Shown here: positions 30,876-38,714 of the stretch, one piece after another
Layout: each line of letters starts with the position of its first letter
Numbering within the stretch: position 1 is the stretch's first letter
NCBI GenBank assembly: GCA_019637615.1
Contig: JAHBVJ010000027.1
Coordinates: forward strand, 1 to 64,000
From: Anaerolineae bacterium
GTDB taxonomy: Bacteria > Chloroflexota > Anaerolineae > Aggregatilineales > UBA2796
Direction: 5' to 3'
DNA: 64,000 nucleotides
The notes under the pieces: model-generated
Database searches by the model: none
What the model was told of the DNA's origin: nothing
The model's input: only the letters and a program-made list of their open reading frames with translations
Position numbers and translations under genes: made by a program

Positions 30876-30950
30876 GCCCGACGTTCAAACGTCAGGCTTA
30901 GAGAACGAAGTCCCTAGCGGGACTCGTGCGAGAGCATAAGCCGTCTGGGC
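30876..30950 (+). ncRNA. structured intergenic element, possible non-coding RNA or mobile-element end
   Basis: Nested helices can be read directly. Outer: GCCCGACG (30876-30883) with CGTC-T-GGGC (30942-30950, one bulge). Middle: GGCTTA (30895-30900) with TAAGCC (30937-30942). Inner: AGTCCC-TAGC-GGGACT (30909-30924). A GACGTT-CA-AACGTC dyad (30880-30893) competes with the outer helix. It matches no riboswitch that I recognise. It lies between the hydrolase gene and the next gene, so it may be a trailer RNA, an independent RNA, or a relic of an IS200/IS605-type end. The strand is a guess. The rest of 30827-31152 shows nothing else. Confidence 0.4.
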
Positions 30951-31152
30951 GAAAGCGTGTTGGGCAGCGGATCGTCAGGTTCATCTAATAAGTTCCGGCG
31001 CTCGGTTTATCCATCGAGGAGACAAGGTGGGTAAGGCGAGCGTCGGCGTTTGTGGCGGTAAGAAGGCATGGTTTTTGAGGGCGATGGTAGAATGTGATGG
31101 GGGTGATGTCACCCCAAATGCCCAATGACGGTTGAGAGCATAAGACGCCGAG

Positions 31153-31854
31153 ATGAGCACCCTCGATGAGTTGTTCGCGTATATTTTCGAAGGCATGAGT
31201 CCCGCGTTCCGACCGGAATTTGAAGGGTGGGTACGGGAGTCGCGGCGATTCAGGGCGTTCGCCATCAGTTATCGCAGCAAGATCCGCGCGAAGCTGAAAA
31301 ATGTGCGGGATGAAGCCGGAATGAGTGATGTGCGCGCAGAACTCGAAACCGCCATGCTGCTGCTCCGTGAAGAACGATTCACGCTCGAATACGAAAAGTA
31401 CACGGCGGCTAGACAACGGGGGCCGGATTATACGGTCACGTTCAAAACGCACACGCCGTTCAATGTTGAAGTGCGGCGGATTCGCACGATTGAGGTGGAT
31501 GAGAAGGACAGCAATGCGACGCTGGTGAAGCTGATGGCGGTGCTGTGCGATAAGGTGGGGCAGATGCCGCCGAGCATCATCAATCTGCTGTGGTTGACCG
31601 CCGAACGCGAGATTTCTGAGGAGGATTTGACGCGCACGGTGTTGACACTGCGCCAACTGGCAGAGCGCAAAGTTGAAGAATTCTTCACGCGGCGCGGGTT
31701 TGAGAGCGCTGCTGACTTCCTCAAGCAGTACCGCCAATTGAGCGGGATCGTGCTGCGTGAGGCGACGGGGACGGTGGTATGGCTGAACGCGCTTGCCCGC
31801 CACGCCGCGCCGCCGGAGATCATTAACGCGATCCGGCGGCTAGAGCGTGCGTGA
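31153..31854 (+). CDS. hypothetical protein with a possible PD-(D/E)xK nuclease-like core
   Basis: The 233-residue cytoplasmic protein is mostly helical at both ends. Its central part (about 58-115) has the order seen in restriction-endonuclease-like folds: a Glu in a helix (DVRAELETA, E63/E65), then PD at 91-92 in RGPDYTVTF, then a strand with E-x-R (FNVEVRR, E106 and R108). The usual Lys is replaced by Arg. Sequence alone does not prove nuclease activity. It is a single gene that converges on cysE with a 9-base gap, and no methylase or defence partner is adjacent. Confidence 0.6.
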   Translation: MSTLDELFAYIFEGMSPAFRPEFEGWVRESRRFRAFAISYRSKIRAKLKNVRDEAGMSDVRAELETAMLLLREERFTLEYEKYTAARQRGPDYTVTFKTHTPFNVEVRRIRTIEVDEKDSNATLVKLMAVLCDKVGQMPPSIINLLWLTAEREISEEDLTRTVLTLRQLAERKVEEFFTRRGFESAADFLKQYRQLSGIVLREATGTVVWLNALARHAAPPEIINAIRRLERA

Positions 31855-31863
31855 GTCAGAGAC

Positions 31864-32481
31864 TCAAATCATGTAGTCGGGCTGGCTTTCGGCAATACGC
31901 TGCCACGCGCTGGCGAGAATGCGATCCGCTTCTTCCACGATGTCATTTACTTCGGCAGCGGAGGGTTTATGATCGTGGATGAGCTTGGCGGGGATGCCCG
32001 CGACCACGCGCCCCGCCGGAACATCTCTGGTGACGACCGCATTCGCGCCGACGACGGCATGTTTGCCAACCGTGATGGGGCCGAGCAGTTTCGCGCCACA
32101 GCCGATCACGACACCATCTTCGAGCGTGGGATGGCGTTTTACTTTGGCGAGGCTAACGCCGCCTAAGGTCACGCCATGATAGAGCGTGACATCCGCCCCG
32201 ATCTCGGCGGTTTCCCCGATGACCACGCCCATGCCATGATCGATGAACAGACGCGGGCCGATCTTGGCGGCGGGATGAATCTCGACGCCCGTTAGCCAGC
32301 GCGCGAACTGTGCCACTGCCCACGCCAGAAAGCGAAAGTTCGCGTTCCACAGGCGATAGGCAAAACGGTGAGCAAGGACGGCATGAAAACCGGGATAAAA
32401 CAACGCTACTTGCAGCGGATGGAAGGCCGCCGGATCGCGCTGCATGACCGTTTGCAGTTCCTCACGGATGGTTGCGAACAA
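31864..32481 (-). CDS. cysE: serine O-acetyltransferase
   Basis: CysE acetylates L-serine with acetyl-CoA to O-acetylserine, the substrate of the neighbouring cysteine synthase. The 205-residue product has an N-terminal helical part and a left-handed beta-helix with hexapeptide repeats (IHPAAKIGPRLFIDHGMGVV, IGADVTLYHGVTLGG, VVIGCGAKLLGPITVG). The catalytic His lies in FIDHGMG. The start is only three bases after the cysK stop, so the two form an operon. Confidence 0.95.
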   Translation of the reverse strand: MFATIREELQTVMQRDPAAFHPLQVALFYPGFHAVLAHRFAYRLWNANFRFLAWAVAQFARWLTGVEIHPAAKIGPRLFIDHGMGVVIGETAEIGADVTLYHGVTLGGVSLAKVKRHPTLEDGVVIGCGAKLLGPITVGKHAVVGANAVVTRDVPAGRVVAGIPAKLIHDHKPSAAEVNDIVEEADRILASAWQRIAESQPDYMI

Positions 32482-32484
32482 GGG

Positions 32485-33441
32485 TTATTCCTCCAAGTGG
32501 GCGTAGAGCGCCGTCGATAGATAGCGTTCGCCAAAGGACGGGATGATCACGACGATGAGGCGATCTTTGTTTTCGGGACGCGCGGCTACTTGCAGCGCTG
32601 CCCATGTCGCCGCGCCTGACGATATGCCGACGAGCAGCCCTTCTTGCGTGGCAAGTTTGCGGGCCGTATCGAAGGCGTCTTCGTTGGTGACAGGGATGAT
32701 CTCGTCGTAAATCTGCGTGTTGAGCACACCGGGGACGAAGCCCGCGCCGATGCCTTGAAGGAGATGTGCGCCCTTGGGCTTGCCGGACAGCACGGCGGAA
32801 TCGGCGGGTTCGACGGCGATGGCTTTGAACGACGGTTTACGCGCCTTGAGGACTTCGCTGACGCCCGTGATGGTGCCGCCCGTGCCGATGCCCGCGACGA
32901 GATAATCGACCTGTCCGCCCGTATCACGCCAGATTTCTTCCGCCGTGGTCTTGCGATGAATTTCGGGATTGGCGGGGTTTTCGAACTGCTGCGGAATCCA
33001 GACGTTGGGGTCTTCGGCGGCAAGCTGGTTGGCTTTGGCAATCGCGCCCGCCATGCCATCTTTGCCGGGGGTCAGGATCAGTTCCGCGCCATAGGCACGC
33101 AGCAGTTTGCGGCGCTCCTTGCTGAAGGTATCCGGCATGATCAAGGTGAGGTGGTAGCCACGCTGCGCGGCGACGAAGGCCAGCGCGATGCCAGTATTGC
33201 CGCTGGTCGGCTCGACAATCCGCGTGTTGGGGCCGATTTTGCCCGCGCGTTCGCCCGCTTCGATCATGGCGACGCCGATGCGATCCTTGACGCTGTGAGC
33301 GGGGTTGAAATATTCGAGTTTGGCGACGACCTGCGCGGCTAGTCCCTGCGTGACGCGGTTGAGGCGCACGAGAGGGGTGTTGCCGATCAGTTGGGTGACG
33401 TTATCCGCGATGCGGGTGGTGGTCGTGGTTGGGGTGGACAT
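32485..33441 (-). CDS. cysK: cysteine synthase A (O-acetylserine sulfhydrylase)
   Basis: CysK is a PLP enzyme that makes cysteine from O-acetylserine and sulfide. The 318-residue length is typical. The PLP lysine is Lys52 in NPAHSVKDR, and the substrate loop is EPTSGNTGIALA. The glycine-rich phosphate loop is GIGTGGTITG. The C-terminus ends HLEE rather than the classical Ile that docks into CysE, so tight CysE-CysK complex formation is doubtful. The start has GAAGGAG upstream. The leader before it contains a terminator and a Cys-rich frame. Confidence 0.96.
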   Translation of the reverse strand: MSTPTTTTTRIADNVTQLIGNTPLVRLNRVTQGLAAQVVAKLEYFNPAHSVKDRIGVAMIEAGERAGKIGPNTRIVEPTSGNTGIALAFVAAQRGYHLTLIMPDTFSKERRKLLRAYGAELILTPGKDGMAGAIAKANQLAAEDPNVWIPQQFENPANPEIHRKTTAEEIWRDTGGQVDYLVAGIGTGGTITGVSEVLKARKPSFKAIAVEPADSAVLSGKPKGAHLLQGIGAGFVPGVLNTQIYDEIIPVTNEDAFDTARKLATQEGLLVGISSGAATWAALQVAARPENKDRLIVVIIPSFGERYLSTALYAHLEE

Positions 33442-33453
33442 CGAATTACTCCT

Positions 33454-33665
33454 TCAATCAAGACGAACATACGGGAAATAGGCAAATAAAAACGGGTCGC
33501 TCGTGTGAAGTGACCCGTTTGATGACGATTCAATATCGCAGCATGAACGTGTTACACCACAAGCGCTCCTTGAGGTGGCAGGCACGTACACATACAGGAT
33601 TGAACCAAGCTGCTGACCATGATGATGGTATCCATCTAGCATCGCTTACTAAGGGAGCGTGCCAA
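33454..33665 (-). promoter_or_regulatory. cysK leader with a Cys-codon-rich upstream frame
   Basis: A minus-strand frame of up to 62 codons (33642 to a stop at 33454) reads ...SACGVTRSCCDIE... just before the terminator stem, with one TGT and two adjacent TGC codons. Upstream, GGCACG and CGCTCC (about 33654-33664) can pair with CGTGCC (about 33581-33586) and GGAGCG (33564-33569) in alternative folds. This arrangement fits cysteine-responsive attenuation or another RNA switch. A T-box was considered, but no clear T-box sequence is present. The true uORF start is uncertain, since GTG codons nearer the Cys codons are also possible. Confidence 0.45.
33484..33520 (-). terminator. Rho-independent terminator in the cysK leader (attenuator candidate)
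   Basis: A 9-bp perfect stem AAACGGGTC/GACCCGTTT (33490-33498 and 33512-33520) is followed on the minus strand by TTTTTATTT. It ends about 45 bases before the cysK start and points toward cysK, so cysK transcripts starting upstream must read through it. Confidence 0.75.
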
Positions 33666-33670
33666 ACTGA

Positions 33671-33931
33671 ATAATCTTACCAAGACTGCGTCCAAGGGTA
33701 ATCCGGCAACTCTACAAAAGCAAGTACACTTGTCGGGTTTCTCTATTACTTTTGACACATTTGCGTGATCGATGGCGGAACGAACTGCTTGTCGATTGGC
33801 GATGTCGATCACGCAAAGCTGGGCGTGTTTTGCCGCCTGTGACGCGCCAACGGGCGCGATCATTGGCGAACCAGTTCGAGCTACACGGTGCGCATAGTGC
33901 CGCCGACTTTCTCATGGCGACATTCGGATAA
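33671..33931 (+). other. short open frame, possible small gene or gene remnant
   Basis: An open plus-strand frame without an ATG near its start runs to TAA at 33931 and encodes a basic, protein-like sequence ending GAHSAADFLMATFG. A TTG at 33677 or 33752 could start it, but no ribosome site is clear. It could be a decayed gene. Nothing else was found in 33666-34000. Confidence 0.25.
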
Positions 33932-34000
33932 GTTTGGGGACGGGGCGCTGGTAAACATCTCTCAGCGCCCTGACTACCTCGCCCAAGGCAAGGAATTTTG

Positions 34001-35800
34001 CTACTCCACGACGGGGATGTGACGGAACTGCGTCACGTCTACCAAGCCGAGATCGGAGATGCGCAGTTCGGGGATGACGACCAAGCCTAAGAGACTGAGC
34101 TGCATGTAGGCATTGTTCAATTCACAGCCGCATTCCCACATAGCCTCGACCATGCGCGAGGATTTCGCCGCCACGATTTCGGCGCGTTCGGTGGACATCA
34201 AGCCCGCGATGGGCAATTCGACCAAGGCGATGATCTTCCCCTGACGCACGACGACCACTCCGCGGCCGACTTTTTCCAGTGTGTTGACCGCCAAGGCCAT
34301 ATCCGCCGTATCCGTGCCGACGACGAGCAGATGATGGCTGTCATGGGCGACGGTGGCGGCGACGGCGCACGGCGTGTTGAAGCCAAAGCCCTGCACGAAG
34401 CCATTAACAACGTCGCCCGTGGCACGATGACGCTCGACCAAGGCCAAGCGGGCGATGTCTTGGGTGGGATCGGGCTGCACGATGCCGTTGACGACGGGTA
34501 AGTTGGTGGTGACGTGGCGGGTGGGCGCTTGATTCTCGATGATGCCGATCACATGGGCGGTGAGGCGCGTGCGGGCTTCGTTGGGGGCGGCACGCAGTTG
34601 AAAATCGTCCGGCTGCGCGGCACGGCCTAATTTGACGGTCTGCTGCATCGGCGCGGGATACGGGTATGGCGGCAGATCGATCAGCAATTTGCCGCTGTCC
34701 GCGACGATTTCGCCCGCCGCGATGACGAGTTCGGCGGTGAAGTTGCGCAGATCGGTGGTCAGGACGAGATCGGCATAGCGACCGGGGGCGAGACTGCCGA
34801 GATCGCGATCCACGCCGAAATGCTGCGCGGTATTGAGGGTCATCATCTGGATGGCGATCAGCGGATCGAGGCCGAGGCCGACGGCATGACGCAGCACACG
34901 ATCCATGTGGCCTTCGTTGACAAGCGTGCCCGCGTGAACGTCATCGGTGCAGAGGATGAAGCCGCGCGGATCGAGTTTTTTCTCGGTGATGGCGGTGACC
35001 TGTGCGGCGACATCGAACCACGCGGAGCCGAGCCGGAGCATGGGACGCATCCCGCGCCGTGCCCGCTCGATGGCGTCTTTTTCGGTAGTACCTTCGTGAT
35101 CATCGGCTGGCCCGCCCGCGAGATAGGCATGGAAGGGGCGTCCGAGATCGGGGTTGGCGTAATGCCCGCCGACGGTTTTGCGGGCTTGCATGGTGGCGGC
35201 CATTTCCGCGTGCATGTTGACATCGTTGTTGAAGACGGCGGGGAAGTTCATCATCTCGCCCAAGCCGATAATGCCCTGCCACTGCATGGCCTCGGCTACA
35301 TCCGCCGGAGTCAGGGTCGCGCCGGGGGTTTCCAAACCGGGGGCGGAGGGCACGCAGGACGGCACCTGCACGAAGACGTTGATCGGCATGGTGAGGGCTT
35401 CATCGACCATCAGGCGGACACCCGCCAGCCCTAAGACGTTGGCGATCTCGTGTGGATCGGCAAAGAAGCCCGTAGTGCCATGCGGGATCACCGCGCGGAC
35501 GTATTCGGTGACGGTACACATGCTGCTCTCGACGTGCATGTGCGCATCCAGCAGACCGGGGACAAGATAGCGACCTTTGGCGTCAATTACCTGTGTTGAC
35601 GCGCCGATGCAGTAGGCGGCGTCGGGGCCGATGTAGGCGATGCGCCCGTGTGTGATGGCGATGTCGGTATGCGGGATGACTTCGCGCGTGTGGACGTTGA
35701 CCCACTGCCCGTTGCGGATGACGACCTGCGCGGGGACACGCCCCATCGCGACATCGACTAAGTGTGTGGCGACTTCATGCCATGCTTGGCGTTTGACCAT
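34001..35800 (-). CDS. ade: adenine deaminase
   Basis: The enzyme converts adenine to hypoxanthine and ammonia in purine salvage and catabolism. The 599-residue product matches the AdeC family of metal-dependent amidohydrolases: LVPGLLDAHMHVESSM with the H-x-H metal ligands, TTGFFADPHEIANV, and the DDVHAGTLVNEGHMD segment. Length is typical. ATG 35800 is preferred to an upstream TTG (35815), with GGAG nine bases before it. A molybdenum hydroxylase gene 3 kb away could act on the hypoxanthine formed. Confidence 0.94.
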   Translation of the reverse strand: MVKRQAWHEVATHLVDVAMGRVPAQVVIRNGQWVNVHTREVIPHTDIAITHGRIAYIGPDAAYCIGASTQVIDAKGRYLVPGLLDAHMHVESSMCTVTEYVRAVIPHGTTGFFADPHEIANVLGLAGVRLMVDEALTMPINVFVQVPSCVPSAPGLETPGATLTPADVAEAMQWQGIIGLGEMMNFPAVFNNDVNMHAEMAATMQARKTVGGHYANPDLGRPFHAYLAGGPADDHEGTTEKDAIERARRGMRPMLRLGSAWFDVAAQVTAITEKKLDPRGFILCTDDVHAGTLVNEGHMDRVLRHAVGLGLDPLIAIQMMTLNTAQHFGVDRDLGSLAPGRYADLVLTTDLRNFTAELVIAAGEIVADSGKLLIDLPPYPYPAPMQQTVKLGRAAQPDDFQLRAAPNEARTRLTAHVIGIIENQAPTRHVTTNLPVVNGIVQPDPTQDIARLALVERHRATGDVVNGFVQGFGFNTPCAVAATVAHDSHHLLVVGTDTADMALAVNTLEKVGRGVVVVRQGKIIALVELPIAGLMSTERAEIVAAKSSRMVEAMWECGCELNNAYMQLSLLGLVVIPELRISDLGLVDVTQFRHIPVVE

Positions 35801-35900
35801 AACTGACCGCTCCAAATCGTTGATGCGGCGAAAATTGGCGAGATTGTCCGCGAGAGTTATGCGTTGCGCAAGTGATGCAACGTAAACAGCGGCTGAGATA

Positions 35901-35935
35901 AAGAAAAACCCCCGTCTGGCGAACCAAACGAGGGT
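35901..35935 (-). terminator. strong Rho-independent terminator after the binding-protein gene
   Basis: A 12-bp stem (35908-35919 with 35924-35935, including G-T pairs) is closed by a stable TTCG tetraloop on the minus strand and followed by TTTTTCTTT. It lies about 50 bases past the binding-protein stop and before the adenine deaminase gene. Confidence 0.85.
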
Positions 35936-35985
35936 CGATGGAGGTGAGGTATTCGCTCACCCCCGTATTGGAGAGATAGACTAGC

Positions 35986-37401
35986 TTACTTGCTGGGCGT
36001 TGCCGTCGCGGTGGGCAGCGGCGTGGGCAGCGGCGAACCGGGCTTGTTGGCAGCCAGCACCTTGTTGGCTTCTTCGTTCAGCTTGGCGAATTCTTCATCC
36101 ACCGACGCGCCGTCGAGGACGTTGTTCAGCGCCGCACTGGCGAGAGCACGCACCGGATCGTAACCAGCGATAGGCGGTTCAGCCTTGGTGCTGCCGAGCA
36201 GATCGAAGGCGCTCTGGAAGGCCTTGATCTTGGTGAAGACATCGGTCAACCCTGAGGCAGTGGACTTGCGGACAGGGAAGTAGTTGGACGCGGCAGCCCA
36301 AGCAGCCTGTTGGTCAGGCTCATCGAACCAACGCACGAACAGCCACGCGGCGAGTTCCTGCTCACGCGTGGTGACGGGGATCGAAACGCTGGCACCGTAG
36401 ACATCCTGCACCGGCGCATCCTTGTAGGGGATGGGGGCGATGTCGAAGGCGAACTGCGTGGGAGCCTTGGCGATGCCATCGGCAACAAACGGGATGCCCG
36501 ACGACGAACCCGTGTAGAACAGCGCATTGCCAGCGATGAAGGAGTTCTGGTCACCGAAGTTCTCGGTAATGACCTTGGCGCAACCTTCCGCGATCATGTC
36601 TTGCATGACCTGCGGCATCACCTTGACTTCAGGAGTGTCGTAGGTGAACGTGTCAGCGGCGGCGTCATAGATGTCGCCACCCTGCGCGAAGGCGGCAGCA
36701 GCGACGAACGAGGCGTCGGTGCGTACCTGATAGCCATCCGTACCGAGACCTTCCTTGACGAACTTGCAGGACATTTCCTTGAACTCGTCCCATGTCTTGG
36801 GAGGAGCGGTGTAGCCGAGCTTGGTCAGCGCATCAACGTTGTAGTAGAGCGATTCCATCGAGCGATAGACCGTCATACCGAGGCGTTGATTGCCGAACTG
36901 CGGGTTGACATCCGAGGCGAGGAAGCCTTGGAAGAAGTCATCCGTCAAGTCCTTGCCGAAGCCGAGCACAGGATCTTTCACGAACGCGTCGAGGTCAACG
37001 AGCGCCTTGGCGTTCTGATAAGTGGCAGCTTGGTTCTGGTAGGCGACGGTCAACTGAGGAATTTCGCCCGTTTGCAGACCAGCAAGCATCGCCTGATAAA
37101 TCACAGGATAGGAACCCTTGTTGATGGGTTCGACGGTGATGCCCCACGGGTTGCCCTTGTTGAAGGCTTCGGTAGCAGCCTTGACAGCATCTTCACGAGC
37201 ACCAGTGTGATTGTGCCACCATGTGACCTTCGCACCCTTGGGATCAATGCCCTTGTAGACGCCATCAGCCGTGGGCAGCGTCAGGTCAAACGTCTTAACG
37301 TACGCACCATCTTGAGCGGTTGTGCGGGTGGTGGTGGTGAAACCAAACACCATCGCAGCAGCCACCAGCAATACGACGAGCTTGCTGAATTTGAACTGCA
37401 T
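35986..37401 (-). CDS. ABC-transporter extracellular solute-binding protein (family 1)
   Basis: The 471-residue exported protein begins with a signal peptide (about 1-29, ends TTAQ, no lipobox cysteine). The solute-binding family 1 body follows (KVTWWHNHTG, ESLYYNVDALTKLGY, PPKTWDEFKE, IPVTTREQELAAWLFVRW), the type that usually binds sugars. The C-terminus is a Pro/Thr-rich tail (PLPTPLPTATATPSK), common in Chloroflexota exported proteins. The frame opens at 37482, but ATG 37401 has AGGAGAG eight bases upstream. No permease or ATPase gene is adjacent, so its transporter must be encoded elsewhere. Confidence 0.9.
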   Translation of the reverse strand: MQFKFSKLVVLLVAAAMVFGFTTTTRTTAQDGAYVKTFDLTLPTADGVYKGIDPKGAKVTWWHNHTGAREDAVKAATEAFNKGNPWGITVEPINKGSYPVIYQAMLAGLQTGEIPQLTVAYQNQAATYQNAKALVDLDAFVKDPVLGFGKDLTDDFFQGFLASDVNPQFGNQRLGMTVYRSMESLYYNVDALTKLGYTAPPKTWDEFKEMSCKFVKEGLGTDGYQVRTDASFVAAAAFAQGGDIYDAAADTFTYDTPEVKVMPQVMQDMIAEGCAKVITENFGDQNSFIAGNALFYTGSSSGIPFVADGIAKAPTQFAFDIAPIPYKDAPVQDVYGASVSIPVTTREQELAAWLFVRWFDEPDQQAAWAAASNYFPVRKSTASGLTDVFTKIKAFQSAFDLLGSTKAEPPIAGYDPVRALASAALNNVLDGASVDEEFAKLNEEANKVLAANKPGSPLPTPLPTATATPSK

Positions 37402-37564
37402 GTCTTTGACTCTCCTAAAATCAGACCTATCATCACTCACAAAAAAGGAGCACAAAGACTGTATCCCCTGAATATTAAGCAATTGTTAAAGATTTGGGCG
37501 CTTTGACTTAACCCTTGGCTCAGTTTGACGCGAGTTTTTTAACGCTCGTGCGAAATGACGAACA

Positions 37565-37587
37565 GGGCGGGGACGATCCACCCGCCC
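37565..37587 (-). terminator. GC-rich hairpin after the zinc-protease gene
   Basis: A 7-bp stem GGGCGGG/CCCGCCC with a 9-base loop starts eight bases past the stop of the protease gene. It has no T-run on the minus strand. Confidence 0.4.
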
Positions 37588-37594
37588 CTGTTAG

Positions 37595-38503
37595 CTACGC
37601 GAAGAAGCACGATTCGGTGAGGATTTCCGGCGGGGGCGTGAAGGTGGCATCGACCACGCTTTTGCCCGTGCGCTTGAGGTAGGCTTGCACCACGCGGTAG
37701 CCGAGCGCGTAGCCAGCATAGTCGGGCACGTTGACATCCGGCAGGCCATACTGTGGCAGTCCATACTGTCCCGCGATGCGACTGCCGAAAATGTAGCTAC
37801 GGATGGTGTTGAAGCCCGTCACTTGCAGCGCATCCCGAAAGATGGCGCGGGTGCGCTCCAACTGCGACTCGTCAAATCCCGTCACCCACGGGCCGATTTT
37901 GTCTTCGCCATAGAGTTCCGCCGCGAAGGATTCGGCTAACCCTTCGCCGAGCATGTACTCCCCGACGGTCATGGTCGCCCAATTGCTGAGCGTGAAGCCG
38001 CTGACGCCCGCGATGTTGTGGTGCAGTTCGTGGACGGTACAGGCTTCGACCTTCTGGAGGTTATCGTCGGTGGCTTCGCCATAGACGGTCATGATCCAGC
38101 CGGGGATGCCTCCAAAGCCCGTGTAGCCGCCCGCTCCCGGCATGAGTTCCCCGACAAGCAGCCCGAACACGATGGTGTTGAGCTTGTCAGAGGGAATGCG
38201 ATCCGCATACTTGGCGAAGGCCGCGACACCTTTGTGCAGCGATGCCTCGGCGCGTTCCCATGCGTGGTGCGCGGCGAGGGTATCGATGAGCGCGGCCATT
38301 TTCTCGCCAGCTTCGCCTGTGAATTGGTCAGGCCACATGCCCCAGTTGCGGTAAGAGGCTAGACCGTCGCCGCCGAAGATGTCCACGAGACCTTGAAAGG
38401 GCGCGATCAGATCATGGCTGAAGATCGATTCGCGGGCGGCGTCGTCGGGCGTGGAGAGCAAGCGACGGTAGGCCGTTAACGTGTCTACGATCTGGAAGTT
38501 CAT
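37595..38503 (-). CDS. DUF2268-family putative zinc-dependent protease
   Basis: The 302-residue cytoplasmic protein has a zinc-protease HExxH motif, HELHH at 158-162, and a third-ligand candidate in GEGLAESFAAELYG (Glu191 or nearby). This arrangement and the long conserved C-terminal part are those of DUF2268, predicted Zn-dependent proteases related to YjaZ. There is no signal peptide or membrane segment. It is a single gene, divergent from the molybdenum hydroxylase gene. Its substrate is unknown. Confidence 0.8.
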   Translation of the reverse strand: MNFQIVDTLTAYRRLLSTPDDAARESIFSHDLIAPFQGLVDIFGGDGLASYRNWGMWPDQFTGEAGEKMAALIDTLAAHHAWERAEASLHKGVAAFAKYADRIPSDKLNTIVFGLLVGELMPGAGGYTGFGGIPGWIMTVYGEATDDNLQKVEACTVHELHHNIAGVSGFTLSNWATMTVGEYMLGEGLAESFAAELYGEDKIGPWVTGFDESQLERTRAIFRDALQVTGFNTIRSYIFGSRIAGQYGLPQYGLPDVNVPDYAGYALGYRVVQAYLKRTGKSVVDATFTPPPEILTESCFFA

Positions 38504-38714
38504 TTGAGCCTCACTATCCGTATTTTGATGATCGCGGCGTAGTGTACGGTATCACGCAACGTGAGGATCAAGGGGGAGATTTGGAAATCGATGCCAAGCG
38601 TGGTTATGTCATGTGTAGAAAGTGATTGCAGGGAGGCGGTTGGGTCATTACAATCAGCGGCTGTGAATACAATGGTGATTGAAGCGCATTTTTGCGATTG
38701 AAGGATCACGCTTT
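38504..38714. promoter_or_regulatory. divergent promoter region with a small palindrome
   Basis: This 211-base gap separates the DUF2268 gene from the molybdenum hydroxylase gene. TCACG-CAA-CGTGA (38552-38564) is a perfect dyad that could be an operator. I see no clear promoter boxes. Confidence 0.3.

Noticed and set aside
33454..33665. T-box riboswitch upstream of cysK
   Set aside because: The terminator and long-range pairings invite this reading, but I could not find a convincing T-box core (GGTGGNACCGCG type) or a clear specifier loop. The segment TGTGGTGTAACACG is only a weak likeness.
36310..37506. 398-codon frame opposite the solute-binding protein gene
   Set aside because: It is an antisense shadow of a GC-rich gene whose own product has a clear signal peptide and family motifs.
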